A stretch of 64,000 bases of DNA from Ophiobolus disseminans. Taxonomy: Eukaryota > Ascomycota > Dothideomycetes > Pleosporales > Phaeosphaeriaceae. The notes under the pieces are model-generated. The model was given only the letters and a program-made list of their open reading frames with translations. It made no database searches and was not told the origin of the DNA. Of this stretch, positions 1-10,530 are shown in pieces; position 1 is the first letter of the stretch, and every line of letters begins with the position of its first letter. A program made the translations under genes and the position numbers. Location of the stretch: contig MU006248.1 of assembly GCA_010093685.1 (NCBI GenBank), forward strand, positions 62,001-126,000. The letters are read 5' to 3'.

Positions 1-870
1 GTTTGGTTGTTTGGCGGCGCGCAGGGGCAGCAGACGAGCACAAGTATCGCGCCGGTGGGGGTATCGGTGACAGTGCCCTTGGTGTCGACAAAACACGCAC
101 TCCACGAGTCGCTGCCACAGCGGCCAGGGCCCCATGCATCCTCAGCGACCGCACTCTGAGGCGCAGACCAGGCTGCGCGAGTGCGGTGCAAGGGGAAGCT
201 TTCACTACGTACGCTTCCAGGATGGTATTGCGAAACTCGGCGCCTCGTTGCTTTTTCTGCCGCTCCCAGATGGCGCCGGGCGAGCGCCATACGCCATGCC
301 ACGATGTGATACAGGGTACTTTGTCGAATCCGACGATCTGGCACTCTTCCAGGTTCATCGCTGCTCGTTGCGTCGTCGACAGCGATTGCATTAGCCCGCT
401 GCTGCTCAGGGCCCAGCTTGTCTCCCAGATGCGCCGCATGACGCCCCAGCACCCCCCGACCACCATCTCACCACTGCCTTAGCCGCATCTCTCAAAAGCA
501 GAATCCTCGCACACATCTTGCCCGTCCCGAACAAGCCAATAGCTCCTTGACCGCCTTGGCGTCTGTGTCCATCACACTACCGCTCCCCGCGCCCACTGTG
601 TATATACCGCCCCTCGCCCTGGCACGTTACCTTTGGTTCTGGTTCACGCACGTCAACGACCCTCTGACATCGACACTACCAAACTTGCTCACATCCGTCG
701 CTGCAACTGCGGTTCACTACCATACTTGAGGTAAGTCTTTTCATGTTCTCGTTCGTCCCCGCCATCTTCTCACCGCTGGCCTCCGGCCATAAATGCGGGC
801 ATGCACTTGATGTAGAATTATCTCTTTTGATGCCCTCCCTCTCCTTATTCCATCAATTCCTACCCATCTG
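1..870. other. Intergenic sequence and upstream region of the Myb gene
   Basis: No gene is supported here. Open frames exist but their translations are low complexity and resemble no family I know. A TATATA stretch lies near 600, and a strong donor-like GTAAGT at 731 could start a 5'-UTR intron of the downstream Myb gene, with acceptor CAG candidates near 950-958. The transcription start cannot be fixed from sequence alone. Confidence 0.4.
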
Positions 871-1035
871 TTGTCTCCGAAAATGGGCGCAATCGCACCT
901 TACCCATCCCTTCACGGTCACGATGCTTGGCAGCACTCCGGACTGACCAGTAGCGCAGTGACCAACTCTACAAACACTCAATCTTCAGTACTGCCAGAAC
1001 ACAATCAGTCGTATCTTCTTTCAGAGTCCTCCATC

Positions 1036-2232
1036 ATGGTTGCACACCGACGCGGCCCCTGGTCGCAGCACGAGGATCAATGGCTGGTAAACCTTGTCGC
1101 TCGCAACGGCCCACACAACTGGGTTCGCATTTCACAAGAAATCGGCTCCCGATCACCAAAGCAGTGCAGAGAGCGATACCACCAGAATCTCAAACCATCA
1201 TTGAACCACGACCCAATCACACCTGAAGAGGGGGAGCTGATCGAGAAGATGGTCGCCGAGATGGGCAAGAGGTGGGCTGAGATCGCAAGGCGGCTCAAGG
1301 GACGCAGCGACAACGCAGTGAAGAATTGGTGGAACGGCGGCCAGAACAGGCGGAAGCGCAACCCAGACCGACCAGAGCAGAGACCTCACGAGCACATGCA
1401 AGGAGGCTACCACTACCCTTCAGCACCCCACCACGAGGAGCCACATCTACAGTCCTACCACAACTCCCGCCGCCCATCGCTCAACCCACCCATGAACTCT
1501 CCCCATGGAATGAAGCTGCCACAGCCCCAGCGGTTTGAGCCTTACCCAGGATCACGACCACAGCCACTCGACATCTCAGCCTTCGGCCACTCCTCGACCG
1601 TACGAGCCCGTGGGTTCGAGACTCCAATGCCCTCACCCTCAGCCTACTCCATCGTCTCCGCCGATGGTGCCCCCTCGTTGATCACCGACACTGGTTCCGA
1701 GTCTAGGTCGCCTCGTGGTGTTGCATCGCCCCTCGACATCACCCTTGCTCCGCTTGTAGGCAATCGGGAAGAGCGCAGGAACTCGAGCACTCGCTACCTG
1801 CCCTCGACCGGCTTTGCGCCTGAGGACGACTCCTACCCAGTACGATTCGATGCCTACAGACGACGTGGTTCGCTCCAGCTCCCGCCTCTACACCGCACTG
1901 AGGCACCAGTCGCAATGCAAGCGCCCACTTTTCGGGAGCCGAACTACGAGCGCCCTGAGCGACCACAACTTCTCACTCAGCCTGCGCCTCAGCTTGTTCA
2001 CCACCACCACTCCCTCCCCCAGTCTGCGCCCATCAGTGTCTCGCAGCGTGCGCTACCACCGTTCCACTCGCTGGCAGAGCCAACACTACCCCTGCCTACT
2101 CCAACCAGTGCTGCGGCCAGCCCAGCTGCAAGGCAACTGCCATCGCCTTATGCACGGCCTGCGCTTCCGACCGAGTCTCAGAGCGCACCTGTCTCGCCGA
2201 AGGACAGGATGAGCCTCAAAAATATCATGTAG
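1036..2232 (+). CDS. flbD: FlbD-like Myb (R2R3-type) transcription factor
   Basis: Nuclear DNA-binding regulator. Two Myb repeats lie at the N-terminus: the first begins RRGPWSQHEDQWLVNLV and ends in SPKQCRERYHQNLKPSL, the second runs through ITPEEGELIEKMV to GRSDNAVKNWWNG. The repeat tryptophans and the recognition-helix segments are intact. This pattern matches Aspergillus FlbD, a regulator of conidiophore development. The rest, about 290 residues, is rich in Pro, Ser and His with no domain, as usual for these proteins. I chose the ATG at 1036 because it places MVAHRRGPW directly before the first repeat, as in FlbD; an in-frame start at 871 would add 55 residues. From 1036 the protein is 398 aa. 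A GTAAGT at 731 suggests a 5'-UTR intron. The developmental role is inferred from the family. Confidence 0.85.
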   Translation: MVAHRRGPWSQHEDQWLVNLVARNGPHNWVRISQEIGSRSPKQCRERYHQNLKPSLNHDPITPEEGELIEKMVAEMGKRWAEIARRLKGRSDNAVKNWWNGGQNRRKRNPDRPEQRPHEHMQGGYHYPSAPHHEEPHLQSYHNSRRPSLNPPMNSPHGMKLPQPQRFEPYPGSRPQPLDISAFGHSSTVRARGFETPMPSPSAYSIVSADGAPSLITDTGSESRSPRGVASPLDITLAPLVGNREERRNSSTRYLPSTGFAPEDDSYPVRFDAYRRRGSLQLPPLHRTEAPVAMQAPTFREPNYERPERPQLLTQPAPQLVHHHHSLPQSAPISVSQRALPPFHSLAEPTLPLPTPTSAAASPAARQLPSPYARPALPTESQSAPVSPKDRMSLKNIM

Positions 2233-5200
2233 ATTCCCTTCAGTCATGTTTCACGCTATCAACCATACCCCGTCTTGTCTATACATGACATGTTTCACAC
2301 CATACTATTTATTAATGATCGTTGTCTATGATCGACGTCTCGCTTGTCTCATCCTGTTTCCATCGATTCATGTATACCATCGTTTCGCAAGCAATTAGGC
2401 CAGGACACAAAGGGCATATGCGGGTTTTTCTTTTTCACGGCCGTCAAGATACCCATTCAGGATCTACGGAGACATTTTTTAGCGACGGGGGACTTTTCAA
2501 TTTTCTAGCACTGTTCAGCGTCGCATCTGAGTGAGCGCATCAGTCCATAGACTCATCTATTTCAGCGAGCATCAACGCCTGTTTTGCATCGAAGAGTAGT
2601 AGCATAATACCCAACAGTGCGCAAGCACTCGCATAACATTGCGACAACAAATCAAGATCTCAACACTTCATCGCTCTTCCCCATGTTTGCATGACTGCCG
2701 AGCGCAACTTTCCAAATTGACCACTCATCTCCCGCGACTGCCCGTAGACAGCACACTGTACCCACAACGCGACTGCCCAAAACGATCAGCAGCACGCAGT
2801 GACATGCTTCGTCTTACCCTACGAAAACCGCTGACTCCACTCCACCGCATCTCACCTCACTGCTGATCGATCCAACCGCAGTCGTCAAACATCTCTCATC
2901 CGATCCCGCACCTTTTGCCGATGGACCCACCGTTTCAACAACTGCAAGTGAGTGACGACTTGTACATCACGACACATTCATTGGTTTGAATAAAGCCTCA
3001 TATTTTACTTGATTGGTTCCCCTTTTCGGAAAATCCCACCGGTTGTGGAGAAGGGCGACATGCACCTCGCGCATTTGGTGGGTGACGGATGTACTTGGTA
3101 CGTAGCGCATGTTCTGCACGGCGACCTCGAGATGGAGGGCACCGATCCGGTACACCACAGCCGGGAGAAAGCAGGACCGAGGGGAAACACGATGCAGTGT
3201 TAGACTTGCTCTGCCGTGGCGCGCTCACGCGATACACATCTGTATCTCCGCAACCGATGTTTGCTTCCACAGAATGTTGCGGTACCCACCTCACCGCTCA
3301 AGTGACCTCACCTCAACGAGTGGGTCTTATCTTCTCGCTCGTCTCTTAACGGCCACTACCGCTCAACGACAACGAAAGTCCGCAACGTCAACGCTGCGAC
3401 TCCACCGATGCCCTTTCTACCAGCTCGCCGACCATGATCGTCTCCACCCACCCAATCGATCATGCGGCTGCCGTTACCCTAACCGCCTTTGGCATTTAGA
3501 CTTTCTGATCGCTGGCTAGCGTATATCTGGTGACGCATCAGGAGGTGCGATCGTCCCAAAACTGGTGTAGTGGAGCGAGAGCTTGCCCGAGTGGTGGGCG
3601 GAGGTTAGCTGCCACGGTAGTGCTCTAGTTGCAGCGGAGGCTGAAGAAGTCGAAATATGGGTCTGGGTCGGAGACACGCCGTTGATCGCTAGGCTGCGCG
3701 CCGAGCCAGAGTCGTTGAACAAAAACTCAAATCATTTCCTCGTCTCCCCAGGCGCTGGGTGGTCGGAGGTACGTACTCTTTTTTGCTTGTTGTTGTACTT
3801 TATAAAGTTTAATGATGAACGGCGAGGTGTCAGATCTGCTCATCAGGCGATCAAGATGGATCTTCGAATCTCATCTACGAATACTAGCGATCTGCAGAGT
3901 GGTGTTTCGCAGGCTGAACACCGTTGAGGGGTGCACCTTGTCGCGCGACTCGTGACAGGGCGCAAGTCGTTTCTCCATCCTAGCGAAGAAACTCTTGGAA
4001 CGTGTTATGTCGTTCTGCTGAGCTTGTTGGATAAACGTTCGATGTTGGTCGCAACCATTACAGGGGCACGTCAGAAAATGTTCAGCACTTACTTCATGCG
4101 TTTCGCACGCACGCCAACTGCCAAACGCTCATGCAAGCATGCCACGCGACGGCCACTCCGGGCCGTCAACGTCACGAGACGCAAACGGTTTGCTGAACTT
4201 CTACCCCAAGTGAAGCTGTCACACTCCCCTGTGGCTGGCGGAGCATCATGCGTTTCTCGATGTCCGATGGTTCTATCGATTGTTCTGCTCGCCAACGCCT
4301 GGAGACTATCGAATGGTCTCTGCGTTGGCACGGGTCCGCGAGGCTGGCTCGTAGCGTGTGTGGCGCCCGACGCCCAAAACGTGCAGCTGGTGTAAGTTCG
4401 GAAGGTTGGCTCCATAGGCAGGTGAGGAAGGCGAACGTTTCAAGCATTACCGGTGGGAAGAACGTGGAGCGACATGTTCGAGCAGCCGATCGTCGGCTTA
4501 CAACCGTTGCTGGAACTATACTTGGATCACTTCTCACCACCAGAGTTTTGTGTTATGCCCGGCGGTTGAAATGAGGTCAGCTCTGTTCCTTGCACTGACC
4601 GTGCTGTTGTGAACACGGATGCATGTCGTGGCACGCTGCTCCACAGGCTGGTGTCTGTACTTGTGTCAGACAACGATAGCAAGATGTCAATACGATGTCC
4701 GTTGGCATCTGCGGAACAGACTCGAAGCGCTCGAAATCCAGCATCTGCTTGGTTGGCATGGCACATCGGCTGACGCCCTTGTCATGAAAGAACCTGCAGG
4801 AGGCACAACCAGCTGGTCAGCGTCTAGCCTTGCATCGGTGGATTTTCCAACATCTCAACGGCGCATCTCATCCGTGCCAGACCCAGGCACCTCCACGGCA
4901 TTCTCCAGCTCTTTCGCCCAGGCGCCCCACTATCACGATATCCCATCCCCACGCGCGCCGCAAACCTGCATCCTATCACACAAATAAACACAAGAAAAAC
5001 GTGGAACGATCAAGTCGCACGAAGTGCCAGTGAGACGCGACGTCCTAGGATTCTCGCTTACCAACGACACCGATGCCAGGTCCACGGTAACATCAGCGCA
5101 CGGCTCGGTAACCCACAACCCCAGCAATATCAATGATATTAAGACGTGGAGTAGCCATCGTATCGACAACGGTCCATGACCAAACTGTGCCGTACGCAGG

Positions 5201-5607
5201 CATGCTCAGACGCGGTATAAGCAGCGCTTCTTATAAACATGGTACAGCAGGTCGTTCATGCAAGCCACTGGAGAAATTTCCCCCTTCTGCATTGAAGTCC
5301 TGATTGCCAGATGTGACGATGCTGGGGCGAATTGCACCCATTGGTCAATTTCACTTTATCCGGAAAGGGATTGGTGGGAAAATCTAGCGTGCACGTGATG
5401 CAAAACGTTCCGACAAGCTTGAGACGCAGCAACGTTCCATCTATCAGCCTCATCCCATCATCATCATCATTTGCCGGCATTCTGCACCCACTATATTCTC
5501 ACTGTTTTGGATCGTCTTCCGCGCCCTCGGACCTCCTCTTTGTTCAGCTGATTTAGCCGCACACGAGGTGTGCTCTCCGCCACACGTTTCAATGCATGGT
5601 GGAGGGT
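2233..5607. other. Long gene-poor interval, 3.4 kb
   Basis: I find no convincing gene. Open frames here are below 160 codons, overlap on both strands and have shuffled-looking composition without known motifs. The first part will hold the 3' UTR of the Myb gene and the last part the promoter of the MTC6 gene. A non-coding RNA cannot be excluded, but no structure or terminator stands out. Confidence 0.4.
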
Positions 5608-7857
5608 ATGTCCGGAAATAGTCTGTATGACCCGGATCAGAGCGCGCTTGATACCCGCTGGACACAACCATGGAGTGAAGCTTTCAGGGTAAGCAAGATT
5701 GCAGGGATCTTTCCCTCCTCGTGTGATGTGATGGGACCTGGCGCACAGGTTACCTGAAATGGGAAGACATCCCGCTCGTGCAACGGTTGGTCCAAGCTGT
5801 TTGTTTCAGCGCCGGGGCATCTCACTTCGATGTTATTGGCTTTGCCGAACAGACGCTCATGCATTGGCAATACTGCAGATGATGCATCGGCAGATATCTT
5901 TAGCACAAGTAGCCTGGGGTCTCGAGCCTCGTCACACCGAAATCCTGTGTTGAAGGAGTGATCAAGCAAGGAGTAACGGCTGACAAGTAAACAGGCACAG
6001 CGGGATGTTGGATTGCGTACGCCAATCAACTTTCATACGATACCGGCAGTGTCATTGAGTCAAGCGTGCTTTGCAGGCCACCAATACGAGCATAATGCTT
6101 TCCGGAAGTGCTTCTCAAATCTCTTAGGCGTAGGCTTTCGAAGATTCACGGTAGATGCGTATTGGGATGCGCTGCAGTCAGTGTGGAGTCTCTGCCCAGT
6201 CGAACAGCCAGGATCAAACCACACTGAGAATGCGAGTGCGAGCGTTCCACGAAGCTCAGGACCTACGGTGGTAGCGTCGACCGACACCGTGAGCGCGAAG
6301 ATCCCGGAGTCTACTGCTCAGCTGTTTGGGGATCTCGGTTTTGAACGTCGACAAGATGCTTCGCAGTTGACTTCAGTCCAAAGTGGACCTTCGGTTGTAC
6401 TGTCATCGAGTCCTGCCTTGTCATCGTCGTCAGCAAGCGCAGGAGCAAGACCGACGGTGGTTAGTTTTCCAACAATTAACAATGGCCCACCGCTCCTTCA
6501 GATCGGGAGATACAATTGTACTTCTATGATGAGACTGGAGTTGCTCACTGGTATTTTAGAAGACTTTCTCGACGTAACAGCCACTACTACTGGAGCGTCT
6601 TTGATGTTTCTTGAACTTAATGTCCACGCCGCATCATCGATATTGGATCCAAACTCTCCCGCCTCGACGATACCGCAAGATCAAACACCAGAATCAAGCC
6701 AACTTTTGAGCGTTGTTATGAAGGGAAATCTTTCAGATGAAACTTTTACACCAGCGCGATTGCAAGATGAGCGGGGTAATCTTAACACGTCGTGGTACAA
6801 TGTTGAGTGGGCTAACACACCCGTGGACGGCTATTACGACGTCTTGCACAACTCTGAGCGTAACCGTTACACGCACAACGGTTGGCCAACGGAAGCATAC
6901 ATTGCGTTCAAGAAGTACTATCGCCTTAGCATCGGCTACGGTTTGATCGACGAGCAGATGCGCTTTTATCAGTACGGACCTGACTTGGACTTCATCTTCC
7001 CTCCGGGGACTTTCACCGAACTCCAGACACCCTCTGTAGGCACCGATGGGCGCGTATCCTCCGGATGCCTCTTTGACACCGGCGACACGACCGTCACGCG
7101 CGAAAGAAACTCCTCATGGGCCATTACAACCGCCCCAAGACTCGACATCAGCAGGACCCCCAACCTCGACCTCCCCATCCCAGCAATCACAAACCTCACC
7201 TCCTGCGGCATCTCCCCCATCCTCAACCAAACACTCGCCGGCACAACAGCAAACAAGAATCCCTTGCCCTACGCCGCCTTCGTCCGCTCCACAATATGGT
7301 CCTGGGCCCCCGGCCAGCCCTTCAACGCCACAAACTCCGCCGGTGACAACGGAAACCGCTGCGTCGTCATGTCCACCTCCCCTCACCCCGGCCGCTGGCG
7401 CGTAGCAGACTGCTCCGACCGCTTCCGCGTCGCATGCCACTTCCCACCCCAGCCCTACAATTGGACCATCGCCCCGCAATCTGCTTCCTACGACGCCGCC
7501 GCAGACGCTTGTCCGTCCCCATACGTTTTCGGCGTCCCTCACACCGCGCTCGAAAACGCACATCTCCTTGCTGCGCTGCGCGCCACGCGCAACGACGAGC
7601 CTGTGTTCATTGACCTCAACAGTCGAAATGTCGAGGACTGCTGGGTCAGCGGGAAGAACGGCACGTGTCCGTATCTTACCAACGACGCGGCGAATCGCGC
7701 GCGCATCGTTGTGGTGCCGACGGTTGCGGCGGTGATTATTTTTGTGCTGGCCGCGTTTACGTTTTTTGTCAAGTGTGCGGCGAATCGCAGGGAGAATAAG
7801 CGGGGGAGACGGAGGAGGATGGTGGGGGGGTGGGAGTATGAAGGGGTGCCTAGTTAG
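5608..7857 (+). CDS. MTC6: Maintenance of telomere capping protein 6 (MTC6)
   Basis: Fungal membrane protein named from a yeast telomere-capping genetic screen; its molecular function is poorly understood. Exon 1 is 5608-5688 (27 codons, starting MSGNSLYD) and exon 2 is 5995-7857, giving 647 aa. The junction reads AFR-AQRDVGLRTPINFHT, matching the conserved xQRDV.LR.PIN start of MTC6 proteins. Other signatures are LLQIGSYNCTS-like (here LLQIGRYNCTSMM), SWYNVEW, YTHNGWPTEAY, IFPPGTF, AAFVRSTIWSWAPGQP and VPHTALENAHLLAALRA. A single membrane helix (IVVVPTVAAVIIFVLAAFTF) is followed by a basic tail, and many N-glycosylation sequons precede it, so the large N-terminal part should be lumenal or extracellular. 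The intron is long (306 bp). The long frame starts without an ATG at the conserved region, so a first exon is required. Confidence 0.88.
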
Positions 7858-8364
7858 AGAGGGGGAGGGGAGGGGTGGATGGGTGTGTATATGTGGTGGA
7901 TTGTATATTGAGCTAGTGTTTATTTCTACCATGGTATCGTTTTCCTTTTCGACATTGAATATTAGTCATCCGCTGCGCCTAGGTTTTCCAACATCACACC
8001 TTTTGCCGACTATGTGCACTTCATCGTTCGTTCTTTTGGAGTCATCAACCATCTCAATCGGATTATTTCATGTCTCATTTGGTTCGTTCGGCGTCATATC
8101 TTTACACTGCAGTCTTTTCTCTGCACCACACTTCACATCCTCAAATCCTTAGCGTGGAAAATGAGGATTGAGATTTGCTTCCAAAGTGGGGCGCCTGTGC
8201 TTTCTAGACATAATGGCAACACAAATGTGGCTTAAATCGCAAGAAAGCTATGCAGCTATGTAATACTCTACACGCAACGCCGTTCGCAAGGATTGATGCA
8301 GCTAAGTAAGGTTATATACGCAACACGACGCGCACCCCCTCCTATTCTTCCCTCGTCCCCTCTC
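7858..8364. other. Intergenic region after MTC6
   Basis: It begins with a purine-rich run of G and A directly after the MTC6 stop. This should be the overlapping 3'-UTR zone of MTC6 and the convergent gene ending at 8365. Nothing else is recognisable. Confidence 0.4.
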
Positions 8365-9096
8365 TCAACCTCCATTCTCACCGCCTCTCAAGCACGCACT
8401 CTTCATGAAAGCAAGCACTTCCCTCGGCATCTCAATCCTCAAGTGAGGCGGAAGCTCCGCACTCCTCTCGAATATGCAATAAACTGCTTCTTTCCAATCC
8501 TCATACGACACATCCAGTTCGTTGACGTGCGCCCTTGCAATCAGCATGTTGAGTGCGCTATGGTCTCTCTCCAGCATAGCTCTCGCCCACGCCTGGGCTC
8601 GTTGCATTTCCCTCCGTAGCATCATGGCCGCTAGTACTTCCCCTGTCAGAGCGTTCGCGCCGCCGGGTCCGCAAGTATGGGGCAGGCGTAAGAGGGCAGC
8701 GAGTTTATTCCCAGAGTTGTTAACGAGGGCGGTCCAGTCAGCCTGTGTGACGGAGGGTGGGTCTTTTGCTCGTTTAAAAGCGAGAAGTTTGAGTTCGCAT
8801 TTTTTGGTAATGAGCGCGATGATCCATTTGTTAAAAGCCTTTTTGAATTTTTGGCGGCGGCGGTGTTTTGAAGCTCTTCTTTCTAGCACTATTGTGCGCC
8901 ATTGTAGGCATATTCTGAAAAGCTGGAGTTGGGTTCGGAGTGGGGATGCGTGGTTCTCGAGGGTGTGGTGTTCGGTGCGGCATGGCATTTGGGTTGAGGG
9001 AGCGGACTTCAAAAACAAAACTGAAGGTTGGGTACTGATTAGAGTTGTGGTAGCGCGCATGTGTAGAAAACTTTTGTGGAGACCTTTGTGTAACAT
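8365..9096 (-). CDS. Hypothetical protein, paralogue of the broken gene at 9482-10102
   Basis: I do not recognise this 243-aa single-exon protein. The central part is strongly basic (ERRASKHRRRQKFKKAFNKW) and could form a helix. It is followed by VTQADWTALVNN, a Pro/Gly-rich hinge (LPHTCGPGGANALTG) and SYEDWKEAVYCIFERS near the C-terminus. The same order of elements occurs in the next frame on this strand (VTIADWNAAVEG, WPGGKQPLTS, IEQWEAALASM), so the two form a tandem pair. Two repeated xxDW/xxWxxAx motifs suggest an internal helical repeat. The start is uncertain because several ATGs lie in frame within the first 40 codons. The paralogy supports a real gene; the function is unknown. Confidence 0.55.
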   Translation of the reverse strand: MLHKGLHKSFLHMRATTTLISTQPSVLFLKSAPSTQMPCRTEHHTLENHASPLRTQLQLFRICLQWRTIVLERRASKHRRRQKFKKAFNKWIIALITKKCELKLLAFKRAKDPPSVTQADWTALVNNSGNKLAALLRLPHTCGPGGANALTGEVLAAMMLRREMQRAQAWARAMLERDHSALNMLIARAHVNELDVSYEDWKEAVYCIFERSAELPPHLRIEMPREVLAFMKSACLRGGENGG

Positions 9097-9481
9097 ATAC
9101 TATACATCGAAGAGGTTGTATGGTTGGAACAAGAAACCGCGGTCCACTACTATCTTGCCAACCACAAAACACTCCACATAATTGTCCACGGCTCGCTTGA
9201 TCCCTGAATTTATTCAAGAAATAACTTGCCCGCACCCAATCATTGTGGCTGCATAGCTTCACGGTATCGTATGGTTTTTATCGTCAAGTTATTTAGGAAA
9301 AATCATGTCATACGCGTTCAGAATTTATTTCTTCCAAGTTAAAATCGCTCGAGCCATAAGCTATATAAATGCCGTGCAAATTTGCTCAGTCAGGATATCA
9401 TCTACGGGTCACTATTCCTCTTCCGCGACCTCGTTTTCAAAACTGGCGTCCACATTCTGCGCACTCTCGATATCCTTAGTT
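9097..9481. other. Spacer between tandem paralogues
   Basis: Promoter of the gene at 8365-9096 and 3' side of the broken paralogue. A TATATAAAT lies near 9360. No gene seen. Confidence 0.35.
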
Positions 9482-10102
9482 TCACGCGCACGCAACACGT
9501 GCACGCCCAACGTACGCCATTATCTCTAGAGAAAAAATACAACCCTCCATGCTAGCAAGTGCTGCTTCCCATTGTTCAATAGATACGGCGTTTTCGTCAC
9601 GCCTGCTGGCGTGCAGCAATTCGAAGACTGCAATACCTAAAGGTGACAGCAGCTCAGTAACACCATCTACACGGCGAATGATTTTGCCTGAAGGTGACAC
9701 CAGCTCAGTAACACCATCTACACGGCAGATGCTTTTGTCAATGACTTGCTTCATGAGTGAACTCGTCAGTGGCTGCTTACCACCCGGCCAGAGGGAGCGA
9801 GGCCAGCCGAACAGGCCTATGATCTTATACTCTGAGCCTTCTACGGCAGCGTTCCAGTCAGCTATGGTTACAGATGATGAATCAAGTCGGTACTTTCGTC
9901 CGAGTGCGAAAAGTTCTATTGATTAGTCGTTCACCATGCGAACCCATGTCAAGATCTTAGTATTAAACATGATGATCCATTCAAGTTCTGCCACTTTCTT
10001 CTGGTGTTCAACAAACAGTCGCCATTCCGTTGCGATCGCGGTGAGCTGGCGTTGCACCGCGAATTTTAAGGGAGCTTTCCGAAGCTCGAATCCGCAAGAC
10101 AT
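9482..10102 (-). pseudogene. Tandem paralogue of the 8365-9096 gene with one in-frame stop
   Basis: The minus-strand frame from ATG 10102 to stop 9482 spans 206 codons and is open except for a TAA at 9923-9925 (codon 60). Before the stop it reads MSCGFELRKAPLKF and EWRLFVEHQKKVAELEWII; after it comes LFALGRKYRLDSSSVTIADW, WPGGKQPLTSS and IEQWEAALASM. These elements follow the same order as in the neighbouring 243-aa gene. I tested GT donors upstream of the stop against the nearest AG and found none that keeps the frame, so a simple intron does not explain it. The coding region also contains a 51-bp tandem duplication. Likely a decaying copy; a recent nonsense mutation or assembly error is possible. 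An intact C-terminal frame starts at ATG 9754. Confidence 0.6.
9636..9726. repeat. 51-bp tandem duplication inside the broken paralogue
   Basis: Units at 9636-9675 and 9687-9726 are nearly identical over 40 bp, with a period of 51 bp. On the minus strand each encodes RRVDGVTELLSP or a close variant, so the duplication is in frame (17 residues). Confidence 0.85.
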
Positions 10103-10530
10103 GATGGGTTGGGAATAAAAATGTGGACTTGGGATAATAATGGTGAAGAGTATTCGAAGTTGGAGTTAAGAATAAGAGAGGCTCAAATATTTGGCGCACA
10201 AATCGCTGTCTCTTCACAATGCTCTGCAACTCGGCGGTGTGATTTCACATCGCAGTGTAGCCGCAAGCCCGAGTGACGTCGTCACTCCTGATGAGCAAAC
10301 CAATTTGCGCGAGGGTCGCGTTGAGTCACGTCATCACGACGTGTTTCGTATATGCAGGAAGCGAAAATCGCTCGCAAAAGCCAAGCTGTAACCTAAAAAA
10401 CATCCGAGTAGTACTTGACACATACATTGTGTTCAAAATTGCGTCCCAAATCTATCAGTGGAGGGGCTCAAGGATATACAAGAAAACGAGAAAGATTTCG
10501 CCAATCCATTCGATGGACGTGCTCACTACA
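10103..10530. other. Intergenic region before the amylase 3' end
   Basis: Promoter side of the broken paralogue and 3'-UTR side of the alpha-amylase gene. No gene seen. Confidence 0.35.

Noticed and set aside
3..482. 159-codon plus-strand open frame at the window start
   Set aside because: No ATG context, no family resemblance and overlapping frames of similar quality; composition looks non-coding.
7114..7932. 272-codon minus-strand open frame opposite MTC6
   Set aside because: It is the shadow of a C-rich part of MTC6; translation is low complexity (Gly/Val/Cys) and MTC6 on the plus strand is well supported.
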